This document shows positions 1 to 8,897 of a stretch of DNA of 42,867 nt, in pieces. The DNA is taken from assembly GCF_000967495.1 (NCBI RefSeq), contig NZ_JXXU01000059.1, forward strand, positions 1 through 42,867, given 5' to 3'. The translations under genes were made by a program, and so were the position numbers. The notes under the pieces were generated by a model. That model saw nothing but the letters and a program-made list of their open reading frames with translations, was not told where the DNA came from and ran no database searches. Every line of letters starts with the position of its first letter. Position 1 is the first letter of the stretch. The DNA is from Vibrio neptunius. Its GTDB lineage: Bacteria > Pseudomonadota > Gammaproteobacteria > Enterobacterales > Vibrionaceae.

Positions 1-78
1 AGAGTAGGGAATCTCTAAAGTAACGCTGCTTGCTTCCAGAGATCCCCAACTCGTTCGTGTCTCACTCTTGAGGATGAC
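1..78. repeat. Vibrio palindromic repeat, copy truncated by window edge
   Basis: The sequence starts inside the left arm (GAGTAGGGAATCTCT) and runs through a variable centre to the right arm, which ends in GATGAC. The same arms occur at 22813-22908, 26533-26636 and 42679-42781. It is a non-coding dispersed palindrome of REP/MITE type; no protein is encoded. Confidence 0.75.
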
Positions 79-106
79 AGTGCTGTAGTGAAGAGGAGTT
101 TTGTTA

Positions 107-150
107 GTCATTCCATAGAGAGGCGAAGGAACGAGTAGGGAATCTCTAGA
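107..150. repeat. Half copy (left arm) of the Vibrio palindromic repeat
   Basis: GTCATTCCATAGAG leads into GGAACGAGTAGGGAATCT, matching the left arm of the full copies. The right arm is missing; the sequence passes straight into the terminator of the upstream minus-strand gene. It lies about 30 bp after the preceding partial copy. Confidence 0.65.
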
Positions 151-177
151 CGGTTTTTACTTAGCCTAGAAGCAAGA

Positions 178-199
178 AAAGCCGCACTAAAGCGGCTTT
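178..199 (-). terminator. Intrinsic terminator of the YfcC-family gene
   Basis: The perfect 8-bp stem AAAGCCGC/GCGGCTTT has a 6-nt loop. Read on the minus strand it is followed by a T-rich run. It lies 43 bp after the stop codon of the minus-strand transporter. Confidence 0.8.
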
Positions 200-241
200 G
201 AGAGCCCACGCCCTGTGAGCGAGTGTAAGGAAAATAGTCAG

Positions 242-1690
242 TTAGATAAGCGCACCAATACTGATCATCACAACACAGAATAGCGTCAGAATGGCTAGCA
301 ATGGTGCCACCCATTTCACCCAGCGCACATAAGGCACACGGGCAATGGCAAGGCCGCCCATAACGACTGCCGAAGTGGGGGTAATGAGGTTAACCAACCC
401 AGAGGCAGATTGATAAGCCGTGATGACTAGATCACGTCCGACACCAGCAAAGTCTGCGAGTGGGGCCATAATTGGCATGGTGAGTACCGCCAGACCAGAG
501 GTTGAAGGTACAAGGAAAGATAGCAATATCTCAAGGAAGAACATGACGTTAATGAACACGACCGAAGACAGACCCGTCACCATCTGTTCCGCTGAGTACA
601 AGATGGTGTCAGTGATCATACCGCGGTCCATGACCACCACAATCCCGCGCGCGATACCAATGATCAGCGCTACGCCGAGTAGGTCACGAGCGCCATCGAT
701 AAAGCTGTTAGTAAATTCTTCTTCGCTCATACGTGCGACGAGCCCAACTAAAATCGTTGCTGCTAAGAACATGGCTGAAATTTCCGCCATCCACCAGCCC
801 GCGACAGAGACACCATAGATCATCACGCCAAATGAAGCGCCGAAGATGGTTAAAATCACTTTACGTGTAGTAGTGAACTCAAGAGATTCGCCAGTTTGAT
901 TACCAAGGAAATGCGCTTTGTTTTCTTCGTATTTATCGTAAACAATTGACTTGCTTTGGTCTTCTCGCACCATCCGCGCGTAGCGCATGACGTAGGCAAC
1001 ACAGATGATCCAGCCGATCACTAGCATTAAGACACGTAGCATGATGCCATCAGTAAACGGAATGCCAGAAGCATTAGCGGCAATCACGGTAGCAAAAGGG
1101 TTGATAGTGGAACCTAAAACACCAATGCCAGCACCAAGTAACACAGTTGCAGCGGCAACCAATGGGTCAAAACGAGCCGCCATCATCACTGGTACCAACA
1201 GAGTGTAGAATGGCAAGGATTCTTCAGCCATGCCGTAGACGGTTCCTCCGGCAGCAAACAGAGCCATCAGGATAGGAATCATCATCTCTTCTCGGCCTTG
1301 GAGACGCTGTGTTACACGTTCAATCCCAGCGTCTATAGCGCCTGTTTTGGTCACCAGCCCGAGGAAGCCACCAATCACAAGGATGAACAGAGATACGTCA
1401 ATCGCAGCGGCTTCATAGCTATTATGGTCATAGAAGCCGTCAATCGGTGCCAGAAGCACGTCAATAACGCCTTGAGGGTTACCCTCCACAGATTGGTAAG
1501 TGCCTGTGACAGGGACTTCTCGCCCCAACTCTTCATTCATTGCTCGATCATACTGACCAGCAGGGACAATCCAGGTCAGCAGTGCAACCAATGCAATCAA
1601 AATAAACAGAATCGTGTAGGCTGAAGGGAACTTAAAATTGGCAAAAAAGCCGCCTTTTTTTTCTTCAGTAGGTACAGTTTGGGTGGTCAT
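242..1690 (-). CDS. yfcC: YfcC-family membrane transporter (putative basic amino acid carrier)
   Basis: An inner-membrane carrier of 482 aa, the usual size for the YfcC branch of the AbgT/DcuC-like ion transporter superfamily. The N-terminus is a short charged tail (TEEKKGG) followed by a first membrane helix at about residues 22-45; ten or more further hydrophobic segments follow. The region with AEESLPFYTLLVPVM and GSTINPFATVIAA, and the C-terminal LVPSTSGLAVLTMPI and LITPTSAVVMGGLA, look like the paired re-entrant loops of this superfamily. The start is supported by AAGGAGAT 5 nt before the ATG. Substrate cannot be read from sequence; relatives are usually annotated as arginine/ornithine or C4-dicarboxylate carriers. 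ARG-box-like sequences upstream (1943-1956, 2015-2048) would favour an arginine-related role, which is inference. Confidence 0.85.
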   Translation of the reverse strand: MTTQTVPTEEKKGGFFANFKFPSAYTILFILIALVALLTWIVPAGQYDRAMNEELGREVPVTGTYQSVEGNPQGVIDVLLAPIDGFYDHNSYEAAAIDVSLFILVIGGFLGLVTKTGAIDAGIERVTQRLQGREEMMIPILMALFAAGGTVYGMAEESLPFYTLLVPVMMAARFDPLVAAATVLLGAGIGVLGSTINPFATVIAANASGIPFTDGIMLRVLMLVIGWIICVAYVMRYARMVREDQSKSIVYDKYEENKAHFLGNQTGESLEFTTTRKVILTIFGASFGVMIYGVSVAGWWMAEISAMFLAATILVGLVARMSEEEFTNSFIDGARDLLGVALIIGIARGIVVVMDRGMITDTILYSAEQMVTGLSSVVFINVMFFLEILLSFLVPSTSGLAVLTMPIMAPLADFAGVGRDLVITAYQSASGLVNLITPTSAVVMGGLAIARVPYVRWVKWVAPLLAILTLFCVVMISIGALI

Positions 1691-1942
1691 AGTGATCTCC
1701 TTACTCTTACCTGTTGAATAACAAATAAAAGTTAATCAGCGACTAGAGTTACAAATATAAAACTCACAAATACTAAGTTATTGGAAACATGATAATTATT
1801 TTGAGCTGTTTACAAATAGCTCTTAGAATCCATTTTAATTATTGATAGACTTTCTAACTTTGTTGATCTTCACAAAAATATCTAGTGTTGACTTATTGGT
1901 TTTTAAAAAAATATTAATGCTGGAGTATTTGTTTAATTAAAA

Positions 1943-1956
1943 TGAATTTCTATTCC
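1943..1956. promoter_or_regulatory. ARG-box-like sequence (single)
   Basis: TGAATTTCTATTCC matches the enterobacterial ArgR half-site core TGAATWWWWATTCA at 12 of 14 positions. It lies about 235 bp upstream of the minus-strand transporter start. In such AT-rich DNA a chance match is possible. Confidence 0.3.
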
Positions 1957-2014
1957 TTCTCTGGATGTAAGGGCAAGTTATTTCGGAGATGATTGATGGT
2001 GAATAAATAAGATA

Positions 2015-2048
2015 TGGAATTTTATTCATGAACTCGGATTTTCATTCA
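2015..2048. promoter_or_regulatory. Paired ARG-box-like sequences upstream of the YfcC-family gene
   Basis: TGGAATTTTATTCA (2015-2028, 12/14 to TGAATWWWWATTCA) is followed by CGGATTTTCATTCA (2035-2048, 11/14). The centres are 20 bp apart, close to the 20-21 bp spacing of tandem ARG boxes bound by one ArgR hexamer. The pair lies 325-360 bp upstream of the start, so it would need a long leader or a distal role. Confidence 0.35.
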
Positions 2049-2122
2049 AGAGCATTTTTTGAAAGATCTTTTGACCAAAATCAAAATAAAACTGTGATGT
2101 AAAACTTTTTATTGGAAACAAA

Positions 2123-2149
2123 ATAAAAAAGGGAGCACTGGCTCCCTTT
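2123..2149 (-). terminator. Intrinsic terminator of dcuA
   Basis: The perfect 9-bp stem AAAGGGAGC/GCTCCCTTT has an ACTG loop. On the minus strand the stem runs into a six-T tract. It lies 16 bp after the dcuA stop codon. Confidence 0.92.
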
Positions 2150-2165
2150 CTGATTACAGTAGTGA

Positions 2166-3473
2166 TTAGATCAGTAGGCCACCGAAAGTGAAGCCTAATC
2201 CAACCGCAGATGTAATGGTCACCACGCCAGGAATGAAGAATGGGTGGTTAAATACGTAGCTACCGATGCGAGTTGAACCTGTGTCATCCATTTCAACGGC
2301 GGCAAGCAACGTAGGGTAGGTTGGTAGAACGAACAGAGCGCTCACTGCGGCGAAAGACGCGACTGCCGTCAGTGGAGCAACACCAATTGCCAGAGCAGCA
2401 GGCATCAGAGCGACAGTCGTGGCGCCTTGTGAGTAAAGCAACATAGAGGCAAAAAACAGAACCATGGCCAGCATCCATGGGTAATCAGAAAGCAGCGCAC
2501 CTGCCACTTCTTTAATGCCATCCACGTGTGCATTGACGAAGGTTGAACCTAACCAAGCCACACCTAGCACACATACACAAGCGGTCATGCCAGAACGGAA
2601 AGTCGAGGCGTTAGGGATCTTTGAAGCATCAATCTTCGTGAATAGAACGATAGCTGCCGCTGCCGCCAGCATCACTGTCATGATCGCTTCGTTACGCCCA
2701 AGTGCTGGGTCAACAATCAGCCCGACTGATTTAGAGATGGCTGCCGCGTAGCAAACCACGAAGCCAATTGCCGCAAGGAAAATGTATGTGGCTGTTTTCG
2801 CCGTCGGAAGAATGTCACGTTGCTTTTCCGTTGCGAGCTTGATTAGGCCTTTCTCCAAGCGCTCCTGATAAATTGGATCATCCTTCAGTTCACTGCCCAT
2901 AAAGTTCGCGACAAAAGCGCCAATCATACAAGCGATGAAGGTAGTTGGGATACACACCGCAAGCAGTGTTAGGTAGTCGACCCCCATGGGTGCCAGCATT
3001 GCGGCGAATGCCACTACTGCCGCTGAGATAGGTGAAGCGGTAATCGCGATTTGCGATGCGACCACAGCAATGGAGAGAGGACGAGATGGGCGAACGCCTT
3101 GACCTTTTGCGACCTCTGCAATGACGGGTAGCGTTGAAAAGGCCGTATGACCGGTACCGGCCATTAATGTCATAAGGAAAGTGACGATAGGCGCATAAAA
3201 GGTGATGCGCTCAGGGTTCTTGCGCAAGAAGTTTTCTGCCAGTTGTACTAACCAATCCATACCACCGGCAACTTGCATTGCAGCAATTGCTGTGATGACC
3301 GACATAATGATCAGAATAACATCAACAGGAATGTATGCCTGACTGGTCGGTACGCCAAGAATTAATGACAATGCGATAACGCCTGCACCGCCCGCAAAGC
3401 CGATGCCAATCCCGCCGATCCTAGCTCCTAAAAAGATAAAGAGCAGAACGACTAACAGTTCGACCGCTACCAT
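2166..3473 (-). CDS. dcuA: Anaerobic C4-dicarboxylate transporter DcuA
   Basis: The 435-aa inner-membrane antiporter exchanges aspartate, fumarate, malate and succinate, mainly under low oxygen. The length and the N-terminal LLFIFLGARIGGIGIGFAG, the GTGHTAFSTLPVIAEVAKGQ segment (about residues 105-125) and ASQIAITASPISAAVVA fit the DcuA/DcuB family. Alternating hydrophobic segments cover nearly the whole chain. The start is preceded by GAGGT 7 nt upstream. It follows aspA on the same strand, the classic aspA-dcuA arrangement: aspartase makes fumarate and ammonia from aspartate and DcuA moves the dicarboxylates. A terminator after aspA and a nested palindrome at 3504-3544 separate the two genes, suggesting that dcuA transcription is partly independent. 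Confidence 0.93.
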   Translation of the reverse strand: MVAVELLVVLLFIFLGARIGGIGIGFAGGAGVIALSLILGVPTSQAYIPVDVILIIMSVITAIAAMQVAGGMDWLVQLAENFLRKNPERITFYAPIVTFLMTLMAGTGHTAFSTLPVIAEVAKGQGVRPSRPLSIAVVASQIAITASPISAAVVAFAAMLAPMGVDYLTLLAVCIPTTFIACMIGAFVANFMGSELKDDPIYQERLEKGLIKLATEKQRDILPTAKTATYIFLAAIGFVVCYAAAISKSVGLIVDPALGRNEAIMTVMLAAAAAIVLFTKIDASKIPNASTFRSGMTACVCVLGVAWLGSTFVNAHVDGIKEVAGALLSDYPWMLAMVLFFASMLLYSQGATTVALMPAALAIGVAPLTAVASFAAVSALFVLPTYPTLLAAVEMDDTGSTRIGSYVFNHPFFIPGVVTITSAVGLGFTFGGLLI

Positions 3474-3503
3474 AATAGATACCTCATATTGTTAACTTAA
3501 ATT

Positions 3504-3544
3504 CGATTATCTAAACACTCAGTGTCTAAACGTTTAGATAATCG
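3504..3544. promoter_or_regulatory. Nested three-half-site palindrome in the dcuA leader
   Basis: CGATTATCTAAAC (3504-3516) and its exact complement GTTTAGATAATCG (3532-3544) form a 13-bp inverted repeat with a 15-nt spacer. Inside it lies a second perfect palindrome, TCTAAACGTTTAGA (3525-3538), giving three copies of a TCTAAAC half-site. The element is 31-71 bp upstream of the dcuA start codon. It could be an operator for a dimeric regulator or two mutually exclusive RNA hairpins. Confidence 0.6.
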
Positions 3545-3605
3545 CAGGAGGGAGTCACTGAACGGCTTAACCCTGATAAAATTGTGGTTAACCGTATTCG
3601 TGACT

Positions 3606-3628
3606 AAAAAAGGGCCCTATTGGGCCCT
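3606..3628 (-). terminator. Intrinsic terminator of aspA
   Basis: The GC-rich stem AGGGCCC/GGGCCCT with a TATT loop is followed on the minus strand by a run of six T. It begins 15 bp beyond the aspA stop. Some read-through into dcuA is likely in this operon type. Confidence 0.9.
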
Positions 3629-3642
3629 CCTTGGTAGCAATC

Positions 3643-5094
3643 TTATTCGTAGCGTTTCGCTTTATACTTAGGATGCATAAAGTTTTCAACGTTCAAGATA
3701 TCGTCCAACTCTTCTTCAGTCAGTAAGCCGCGCTCTAGTACGACTTCACGGACGCTCTTACCCGTTTCCGCACAGATCTTACCTACGATGTCACCTTCAT
3801 GGTGGCCAATGTATGGGTTGAGGTAAGTCACGATACCGATTGAGTTGTAAACGTAGCCTTCACAGATCTCTTTGTTAACCGTGATACCATCGATACATTT
3901 ATCACGCAGGTTGACACACGCGTTAGACAGCAGAGAAATAGACTCGAACATGCTTTGCGCGATAACAGGTTCCATCACGTTGAGCTGTAGCTGACCACCT
4001 TCTGCGGCAAATGAGATAGTGTTGTCATTACCCAGTACTTTGAAACAGACTTGGTTGACCACTTCAGGTACTACAGGGTTAACCTTAGCTGGCATAATAG
4101 AAGAGCCGGCTTGCAGTTCTGGGAGGTTTAGTTCGTTAAGACCGGAACGTGGGCCAGACGAGAGCAGGCGCAGGTCATTACAGATCTTAGACAGTTTGAC
4201 CGCCAAACGCTTCAGCGCACCGTGCGTCATGACATAAGCACCACAGTCTGATGTTGCTTCAATCAAATCTTCTGCTGGGACTACGTCTAGGCCAGTTACG
4301 TCAGCTAAGTGTTTCACCGCCAGTTTCTGATAGCCTTCCGCTGCGTTCAGACCAGTACCGATTGCAGTGGCACCTAAGTTGATCTCCAGCAGTAGCTTTG
4401 AAGTGTACTCCAGAGCGCGGATTTCTTCATTTAGAGTCACCGCCCATGCGTGGAACTCTTGGCCTACGGTCATTGGCACCGCATCTTGAAGCTGAGTACG
4501 ACCCATTTTAAGCACGTCTTTGAACTCTTGGCTCTTGAGTTCAAACGCCCCTTTCAGGTATTCAATCGCTTCAATCAGAGTGTGAACGCTATTGTAAACG
4601 GCGATACGGAAACCCGTTGGGTAAGCACAGTTAGTGGACTGGCTCTTATTAACATGGTCATTTGGGTTAACGAATTCGTACTGACCTTTTTCCTTGCCCA
4701 TCAGCTCAAGTGCGACGTTGGCGATCACTTCGTTGGTGTTCATGTTGACTGATGTGCCTGCACCGCCTTGGAAGACGTCTGAAGGGAACTGATCCATGCA
4801 CTTACCTGTTTCAAGGATCAAATCACACGCTTCAACCACGTATTTCGCTACATCTTTAGGAATAACGCCTAACTCTTTATTTGCTAACGCCGCGGCTTTC
4901 TTGGTCATCACCATACCACGGACAAATTCAGGTACGTCTGAAATGGTGACATTAGAGATGTTGAAGTTTTCGATAGCGCGTAGCGTGTGGATGCCGTAGT
5001 AAGCGTCGGCAGGAACGTGGCGTTCGCCAAGTAGGTCTTGTTCGATACGAGTGGCTGCAGCTGCAGTGCTTTGAGTATCAGTTAGGGTAGCCAT
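3643..5094 (-). CDS. aspA: Aspartate ammonia-lyase (aspartase)
   Basis: The cytosolic homotetrameric lyase converts L-aspartate to fumarate and ammonia. The fumarase/aspartase signature GSSIMPAKVNP is present at about residue 322, and TGLNAAEGYQ and QFPSDVFQGGAGTSVNMNTNE (split here as family blocks) are typical active-site segments. The length of about 483 aa is normal. The ATG at 5094 is preferred over the GTG one codon upstream because AAGGA then sits 7 nt away instead of 4. The gene supplies fumarate for dcuA-mediated exchange and anaerobic respiration. The 319 bp separating it from the divergent fxsA should hold both promoters. Confidence 0.96.
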   Translation of the reverse strand: MATLTDTQSTAAAATRIEQDLLGERHVPADAYYGIHTLRAIENFNISNVTISDVPEFVRGMVMTKKAAALANKELGVIPKDVAKYVVEACDLILETGKCMDQFPSDVFQGGAGTSVNMNTNEVIANVALELMGKEKGQYEFVNPNDHVNKSQSTNCAYPTGFRIAVYNSVHTLIEAIEYLKGAFELKSQEFKDVLKMGRTQLQDAVPMTVGQEFHAWAVTLNEEIRALEYTSKLLLEINLGATAIGTGLNAAEGYQKLAVKHLADVTGLDVVPAEDLIEATSDCGAYVMTHGALKRLAVKLSKICNDLRLLSSGPRSGLNELNLPELQAGSSIMPAKVNPVVPEVVNQVCFKVLGNDNTISFAAEGGQLQLNVMEPVIAQSMFESISLLSNACVNLRDKCIDGITVNKEICEGYVYNSIGIVTYLNPYIGHHEGDIVGKICAETGKSVREVVLERGLLTEEELDDILNVENFMHPKYKAKRYE

Positions 5095-5413
5095 CACAGG
5101 ATCCTTAGATAATTATTCTGATGATAAAGTAAAATGCTAGCCATTCTGCAGTGTAAGAATCCTTTCGTCAGAATTTTTGGCTGTAAAATCCGTCCTGACT
5201 TATGGGGCTCATGATACTGTACCCAGCGGATAAAAATAGTAGCTTGATCACCTTTTTTGCTTTTGTTTAGTTAAACTTTTGCAAGATATGAACAGGGTAT
5301 TAATAACAATAAAATAGTCGTGACTTATTGGGGTTTCTATCACTCTTTTTTACAGCTTTGATTTGAGCTTGAATCCGCTTTGCGCTTACACTGGGTCTAA
5401 CAAAGGAGGGTGT
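5095..5413. other. Divergent aspA/fxsA promoter region
   Basis: This gene-free region holds the promoters of both divergent genes. I found no full FNR (TTGAT-N4-ATCAA) or CRP palindrome. No RNA gene or repeat was seen. Confidence 0.5.
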
Positions 5414-5929
5414 GTGTTTCCTATCTTATTATTGATGTTTATTTTTGTTCCTATTATTGAAATAGGCCTGTTTATTTCGGTCGGCGGTTATATAGGATTG
5501 TGGCCGACGATCGCATTGGTACTGATCACCGCGTTTGTCGGTGCTTCTTTGGTACGCAGCCAAGGTTTGCAGACCTTGATGTCAGTGCAAAACCGATTGC
5601 AACAAGGCGAGTTGCCTGCTCAACAAATTGTTGAAGGAGTGATGCTAGCGGTCTCTGGGGTACTGCTCCTTACACCGGGCTTTATGACCGATGCGCTCGG
5701 CATGTTGGTGCTATTACCGGCACCACGCGCTGCGATGGCCAAATTCCTTATGAGTAAGATGACGGTGCAGTCTGTCGGCGGTGGTTTCCAAGGCGGTTTT
5801 GGCTCTGGAAACTTCCAACAAGGCCCTTTTGATCAAGACCCGTTTAATCACCAACCTAATAAAGACGGCAACACGTTCGAAGGGGAATATGAGCGTAAGG
5901 ATGGCGACGACAACAATCGTCTCAATTAA
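5414..5929 (+). CDS. fxsA: FxsA family membrane protein
   Basis: A 171-aa inner-membrane protein of the FxsA family (E. coli member about 158 aa), known there for relieving phage T7 exclusion by the F plasmid; its cellular role is unclear. The first helix is FPILLLMFIFVPIIEIGLFI, followed by GGYIGLWPTIALVLITAFVGASLVR (in two blocks) and a third segment around LLLTPGFMTDALGMLVLLPAPR. The C-terminus is a Gly/Gln/Asn-rich cytoplasmic tail. I chose the GTG at 5414, with AGGAGG 4 nt upstream, because a longer reading from 5363 would add 17 residues unlike the family. Confidence 0.88.
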   Translation: MFPILLLMFIFVPIIEIGLFISVGGYIGLWPTIALVLITAFVGASLVRSQGLQTLMSVQNRLQQGELPAQQIVEGVMLAVSGVLLLTPGFMTDALGMLVLLPAPRAAMAKFLMSKMTVQSVGGGFQGGFGSGNFQQGPFDQDPFNHQPNKDGNTFEGEYERKDGDDNNRLN

Positions 5930-5956
5930 TGGCAAAAGCCTCGTCAAGACTTGGTA

Positions 5957-5984
5957 AATAAAGGCGCATCCCAGCGCCTTTATT
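5957..5984 (+). terminator. Terminator downstream of fxsA
   Basis: The perfect 11-bp stem AATAAAGGCGC/GCGCCTTTATT has a 6-nt loop. The stem itself ends in a T-rich stretch. It starts 27 bp after the fxsA stop. Confidence 0.8.
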
Positions 5985-6276
5985 GGTATTTGCCTCTAGA
6001 GCTTTAATTCTATTTATAAGCAAAAGCTAAACTAAATCAGCGACCTAATCTCATTTGTGCAACAAACGTTTCACCTTATGTTTAAAATTTGAAGTACCTT
6101 CAAATATTCAGCATATCTATGAGACCGAAATCTCACTGTCACTGAATGTTGTTTTTAGTTTCATGAAAAAGATAAACACTTGTCGTGCTTTATAAGTCTT
6201 TTCTCAATAGAAAAGGTGATTTGAAACACGCTTTCTAATCCCTATACAACAAAGAAAGCGATACAAGGTGGACAGA
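5985..6276. other. Intergenic promoter region of the extracellular nuclease gene
   Basis: This AT-rich non-coding DNA separates the fxsA terminator from the nuclease start. One CTGTCAC Pho-box half occurs near 6136, but the second repeat expected 11 bp away is absent. No other clear site was seen. Confidence 0.5.
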
Positions 6277-8874
6277 ATGAAACAAAAACTAACCCCAACC
6301 TTACTTGCCGCAGTGGTTGCAAGTGCGCTCTCCGCTCCAGCGATGGCGGATATCGTCATTTCTCAGTACGTAGAAGGTAGCAGCAATAATAAAGCTATTG
6401 AGATTGCCAACACTGGTGACTCTGCCGTAACGCTTGATGGCTATGAGCTAGCAAAATCGACTAATGGCGGCGGTGAGTGGGGCAGCAAACTGGCTCTCGA
6501 TGGCCGTGTATTGGAAGCACAAAGCGTTCTGGTTGTTGCACATACTAGTTCAAGTGATGAAATCAAAGCGGTCAGTGACATCCTAAATGGCTCTGTGATT
6601 GGATTTAACGGTAATGACCCGGTTGCGCTACTTAAAGATGGCAACGTACATGATGTATTGGGTAGCATGGGTGGCTCAGATTTCGCAAAAGATGTCACTC
6701 TAGTACGCAATGTTGATGCGATGACGCCTTCTTCTACTTACGACGCTTCTCAATGGTCATCGCTAGCAAAAGACAGCATCGAGGGTTTAGGTGTACTGGA
6801 TGGCGGTGAGACACCAGAGCCGTTCGCTTGTACTCAAGACGGTGGTGAACCTGTCTTTACATCAATTCAAAAAATTCAGGGTGAAGGTGATACTTCTCCA
6901 TTTATCAATGGCTATCCATTTATCACCGATGAAGACTTCTTCGTTAAAGGTGTTGTCAGTGCAGTGACGACAAGCCTAACAAAAGGCTTCTATCTACAAG
7001 CGCTGGAAGATGATTACAATCCGAAAACATCGGAAGGCCTGTTCGTCCATACCAATCAGTCAAGCTCTGATCTTAAACCGGGCGATGTGGTGTGTGTGAA
7101 GGGTAAAGTTCAAGAGAGCTACAACCTGACGCAACTAAAAGCTGAAAACAACAACTGGGTTAAGCAAGGTGAGCAAGCTGCACCAGTGGCCACGGCGATT
7201 GAAGTGATGACGGAGGATGCCAATTTTGATCAAACGCTAGAGCGTTACGAAGGCATGTTGGTGAAGACCACGGAAGCGCTGGATATGCGCGTTACTCGCA
7301 CCTTTGGTTACGATTACGGCTCGCGCCGTAACAACATGGTTGTTGCTCATGGCCGCGTTAACATGCACCCTAACCAGAATTTTGCAGCAGGCTCTGAAGA
7401 CGCGAAACAGCAGAGCACTGACAACGCACAACGTCGTCTGTTCATTGAATCTGATGTTAAGGCAGCTAACGGTAAAGTTCCTTACTACCCAGACTTCGGC
7501 CGCACTGATATTGACCAGAATGGTTCAACAGAAGACTACATCCGCATCGACGACACCGTCGTTGGTTTGGAAGGTGTTCTAAGCTATAGCTACGGTGATT
7601 ACCGACTGATTGCTACCAACACCTTAACTAACGAAAACTTCGTACGTAACGATCCTCGTACTGAAGGTATCGATATGGAAGAAGGTGATCTTCGTATCGC
7701 GACGTTCAACGTACTCAACTACTTCAACTCCCCATTTGGCGGTGACGCTAACCAGCACGGCGACAACCGTGGTGCTAACAGCTATGAAGAGTTCGAAGTC
7801 CAGCAAGCGAAAATTGTTAACGCTATCCTGCGTCTTGACGCCGATATCATTGGCTTGATGGAAATCGAAAACAATGGTTTTGGTGACAGTGGTGCAATTC
7901 GCCAGCTTGTTGATCAGCTCAACCAGCGTATCGACGAGAAGAAAGATCATTATGACTTCGTGGCCGTTGACAGCAATGGCGATAAAGTGACGGATGAGAA
8001 CGACTCAATTGGTACTGACGTTATCACCACAGGTGTTATCTACCGCTCTAAAGTGGCGAAGCTTAAACAAGTACGCGTTATCGAAATGCCAAGCCAGCGA
8101 GCGCCAGCTGTGCTAGATGATGATGGTAAAGTGATCGAAGATGGTAAGAACTACCAGCGTAATTCATTAGCACCAACGTTCAAGATCAAAGGTACAAACG
8201 AGAAGATCACAGTTGCGATAAACCACTTCAAATCGAAAGGTTCTAAATGTTGGGAAGACGCAGCACCCGTTGACCAAGGCGGTCAGGGCGGTGTCGATAC
8301 TGACCAGCAAGGCAATTGTGAGCATTTCCGTGTTGCAGCAGCGGTAGCACTGGGCGACGCGCTGAAAGACATCAAAGGTCATAAAGTGATTCTTGGTGAC
8401 TTGAACTCTTACGGTATGGAAGATCCAATGCTGGTTCTGACCGATTACAGTGAAGAGAAGTACGGTAAGCAGATCAAAGCGGCGCGTAATACCTTCATTG
8501 GTGAGACAGAGCAATTTGGTGATAATGGTGCGGTGATTACTGAAGGTTACAACTACATCAATGCTGTTGCGATGAAACATCCAGATAGCTGGAGCTACTC
8601 GTACAATGATGAAGTCGGCGCGCTCGACCACCTGCTCATCAGCCCAAGTCTGAAGAAGCATTTTGTGGATGCGACAGATTGGCATATCAATGGCGGTGAA
8701 TCGACATTGTTTGATTACAATGATGAATTCAAAGGTGACTTGCCGAAGTACAACGACCACTACCGCTCTTCTGACCATGATCCAGCTGTTCTAGAACTGA
8801 ACATGGCAGGTTCATTCGGTTTTGGTGCATTAATGTCATTGTTTGGCTTAGCACTATGGCGTCGTCGTAAGTAA
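6277..8874 (+). CDS. xds: Extracellular nuclease, Xds/ExeM type with GlyGly-CTERM tail
   Basis: This secreted DNase is expected to degrade extracellular DNA for phosphate and nucleoside supply, biofilm remodelling and escape from DNA nets, as known for Vibrio cholerae Xds. The 865-aa chain has a signal peptide cleaved after APAMA (residue 24), a lamin-tail-like domain (about 25-150), an OB-fold segment (about 190-335) and an exonuclease/endonuclease/phosphatase domain (about 470-845). Catalytic motifs visible are MEIEN with E529, NHFKSK with H650, GDLNSYG with D708/N710, and SDHDP with D833/H834. The C-terminus, GSFGFGALMSLFGLALW followed by RRRK, is a GlyGly-CTERM signal, so rhombosortase processing after type II secretion is likely. 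The start at 6277 has AAGGTGG 5 nt upstream and is better than the GTG at 6268. Confidence 0.93.
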   Translation: MKQKLTPTLLAAVVASALSAPAMADIVISQYVEGSSNNKAIEIANTGDSAVTLDGYELAKSTNGGGEWGSKLALDGRVLEAQSVLVVAHTSSSDEIKAVSDILNGSVIGFNGNDPVALLKDGNVHDVLGSMGGSDFAKDVTLVRNVDAMTPSSTYDASQWSSLAKDSIEGLGVLDGGETPEPFACTQDGGEPVFTSIQKIQGEGDTSPFINGYPFITDEDFFVKGVVSAVTTSLTKGFYLQALEDDYNPKTSEGLFVHTNQSSSDLKPGDVVCVKGKVQESYNLTQLKAENNNWVKQGEQAAPVATAIEVMTEDANFDQTLERYEGMLVKTTEALDMRVTRTFGYDYGSRRNNMVVAHGRVNMHPNQNFAAGSEDAKQQSTDNAQRRLFIESDVKAANGKVPYYPDFGRTDIDQNGSTEDYIRIDDTVVGLEGVLSYSYGDYRLIATNTLTNENFVRNDPRTEGIDMEEGDLRIATFNVLNYFNSPFGGDANQHGDNRGANSYEEFEVQQAKIVNAILRLDADIIGLMEIENNGFGDSGAIRQLVDQLNQRIDEKKDHYDFVAVDSNGDKVTDENDSIGTDVITTGVIYRSKVAKLKQVRVIEMPSQRAPAVLDDDGKVIEDGKNYQRNSLAPTFKIKGTNEKITVAINHFKSKGSKCWEDAAPVDQGGQGGVDTDQQGNCEHFRVAAAVALGDALKDIKGHKVILGDLNSYGMEDPMLVLTDYSEEKYGKQIKAARNTFIGETEQFGDNGAVITEGYNYINAVAMKHPDSWSYSYNDEVGALDHLLISPSLKKHFVDATDWHINGGESTLFDYNDEFKGDLPKYNDHYRSSDHDPAVLELNMAGSFGFGALMSLFGLALWRRRK

Positions 8875-8897
8875 TCCCATGTTTAGATAAACCAAAT

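Larger units (their letters stand above)
1691..2122. other. AT-rich intergenic leader upstream of the YfcC-family gene
   Basis: This non-coding stretch between the transporter start and the dcuA terminator is markedly AT-rich. It must hold the transporter promoter. The only structured signals seen are TGAATTTCTATTCC at 1943-1956 and the pair at 2015-2048, listed separately as ARG-box-like. No convincing ORF or RNA gene was found. Confidence 0.6.

Noticed and set aside
3643..5097. GTG start for aspA
   Set aside because: The ATG one codon later has the better 7-nt spacing to AAGGA.
6130..6150. Pho box upstream of the extracellular nuclease
   Set aside because: Only one CTGTCAC half occurs; the second repeat 11 bp away does not match.
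8167..8778. 203-aa minus-strand ORF under the nuclease gene
   Set aside because: It overlaps the conserved catalytic domain in antisense; its composition is that of a shadow frame.
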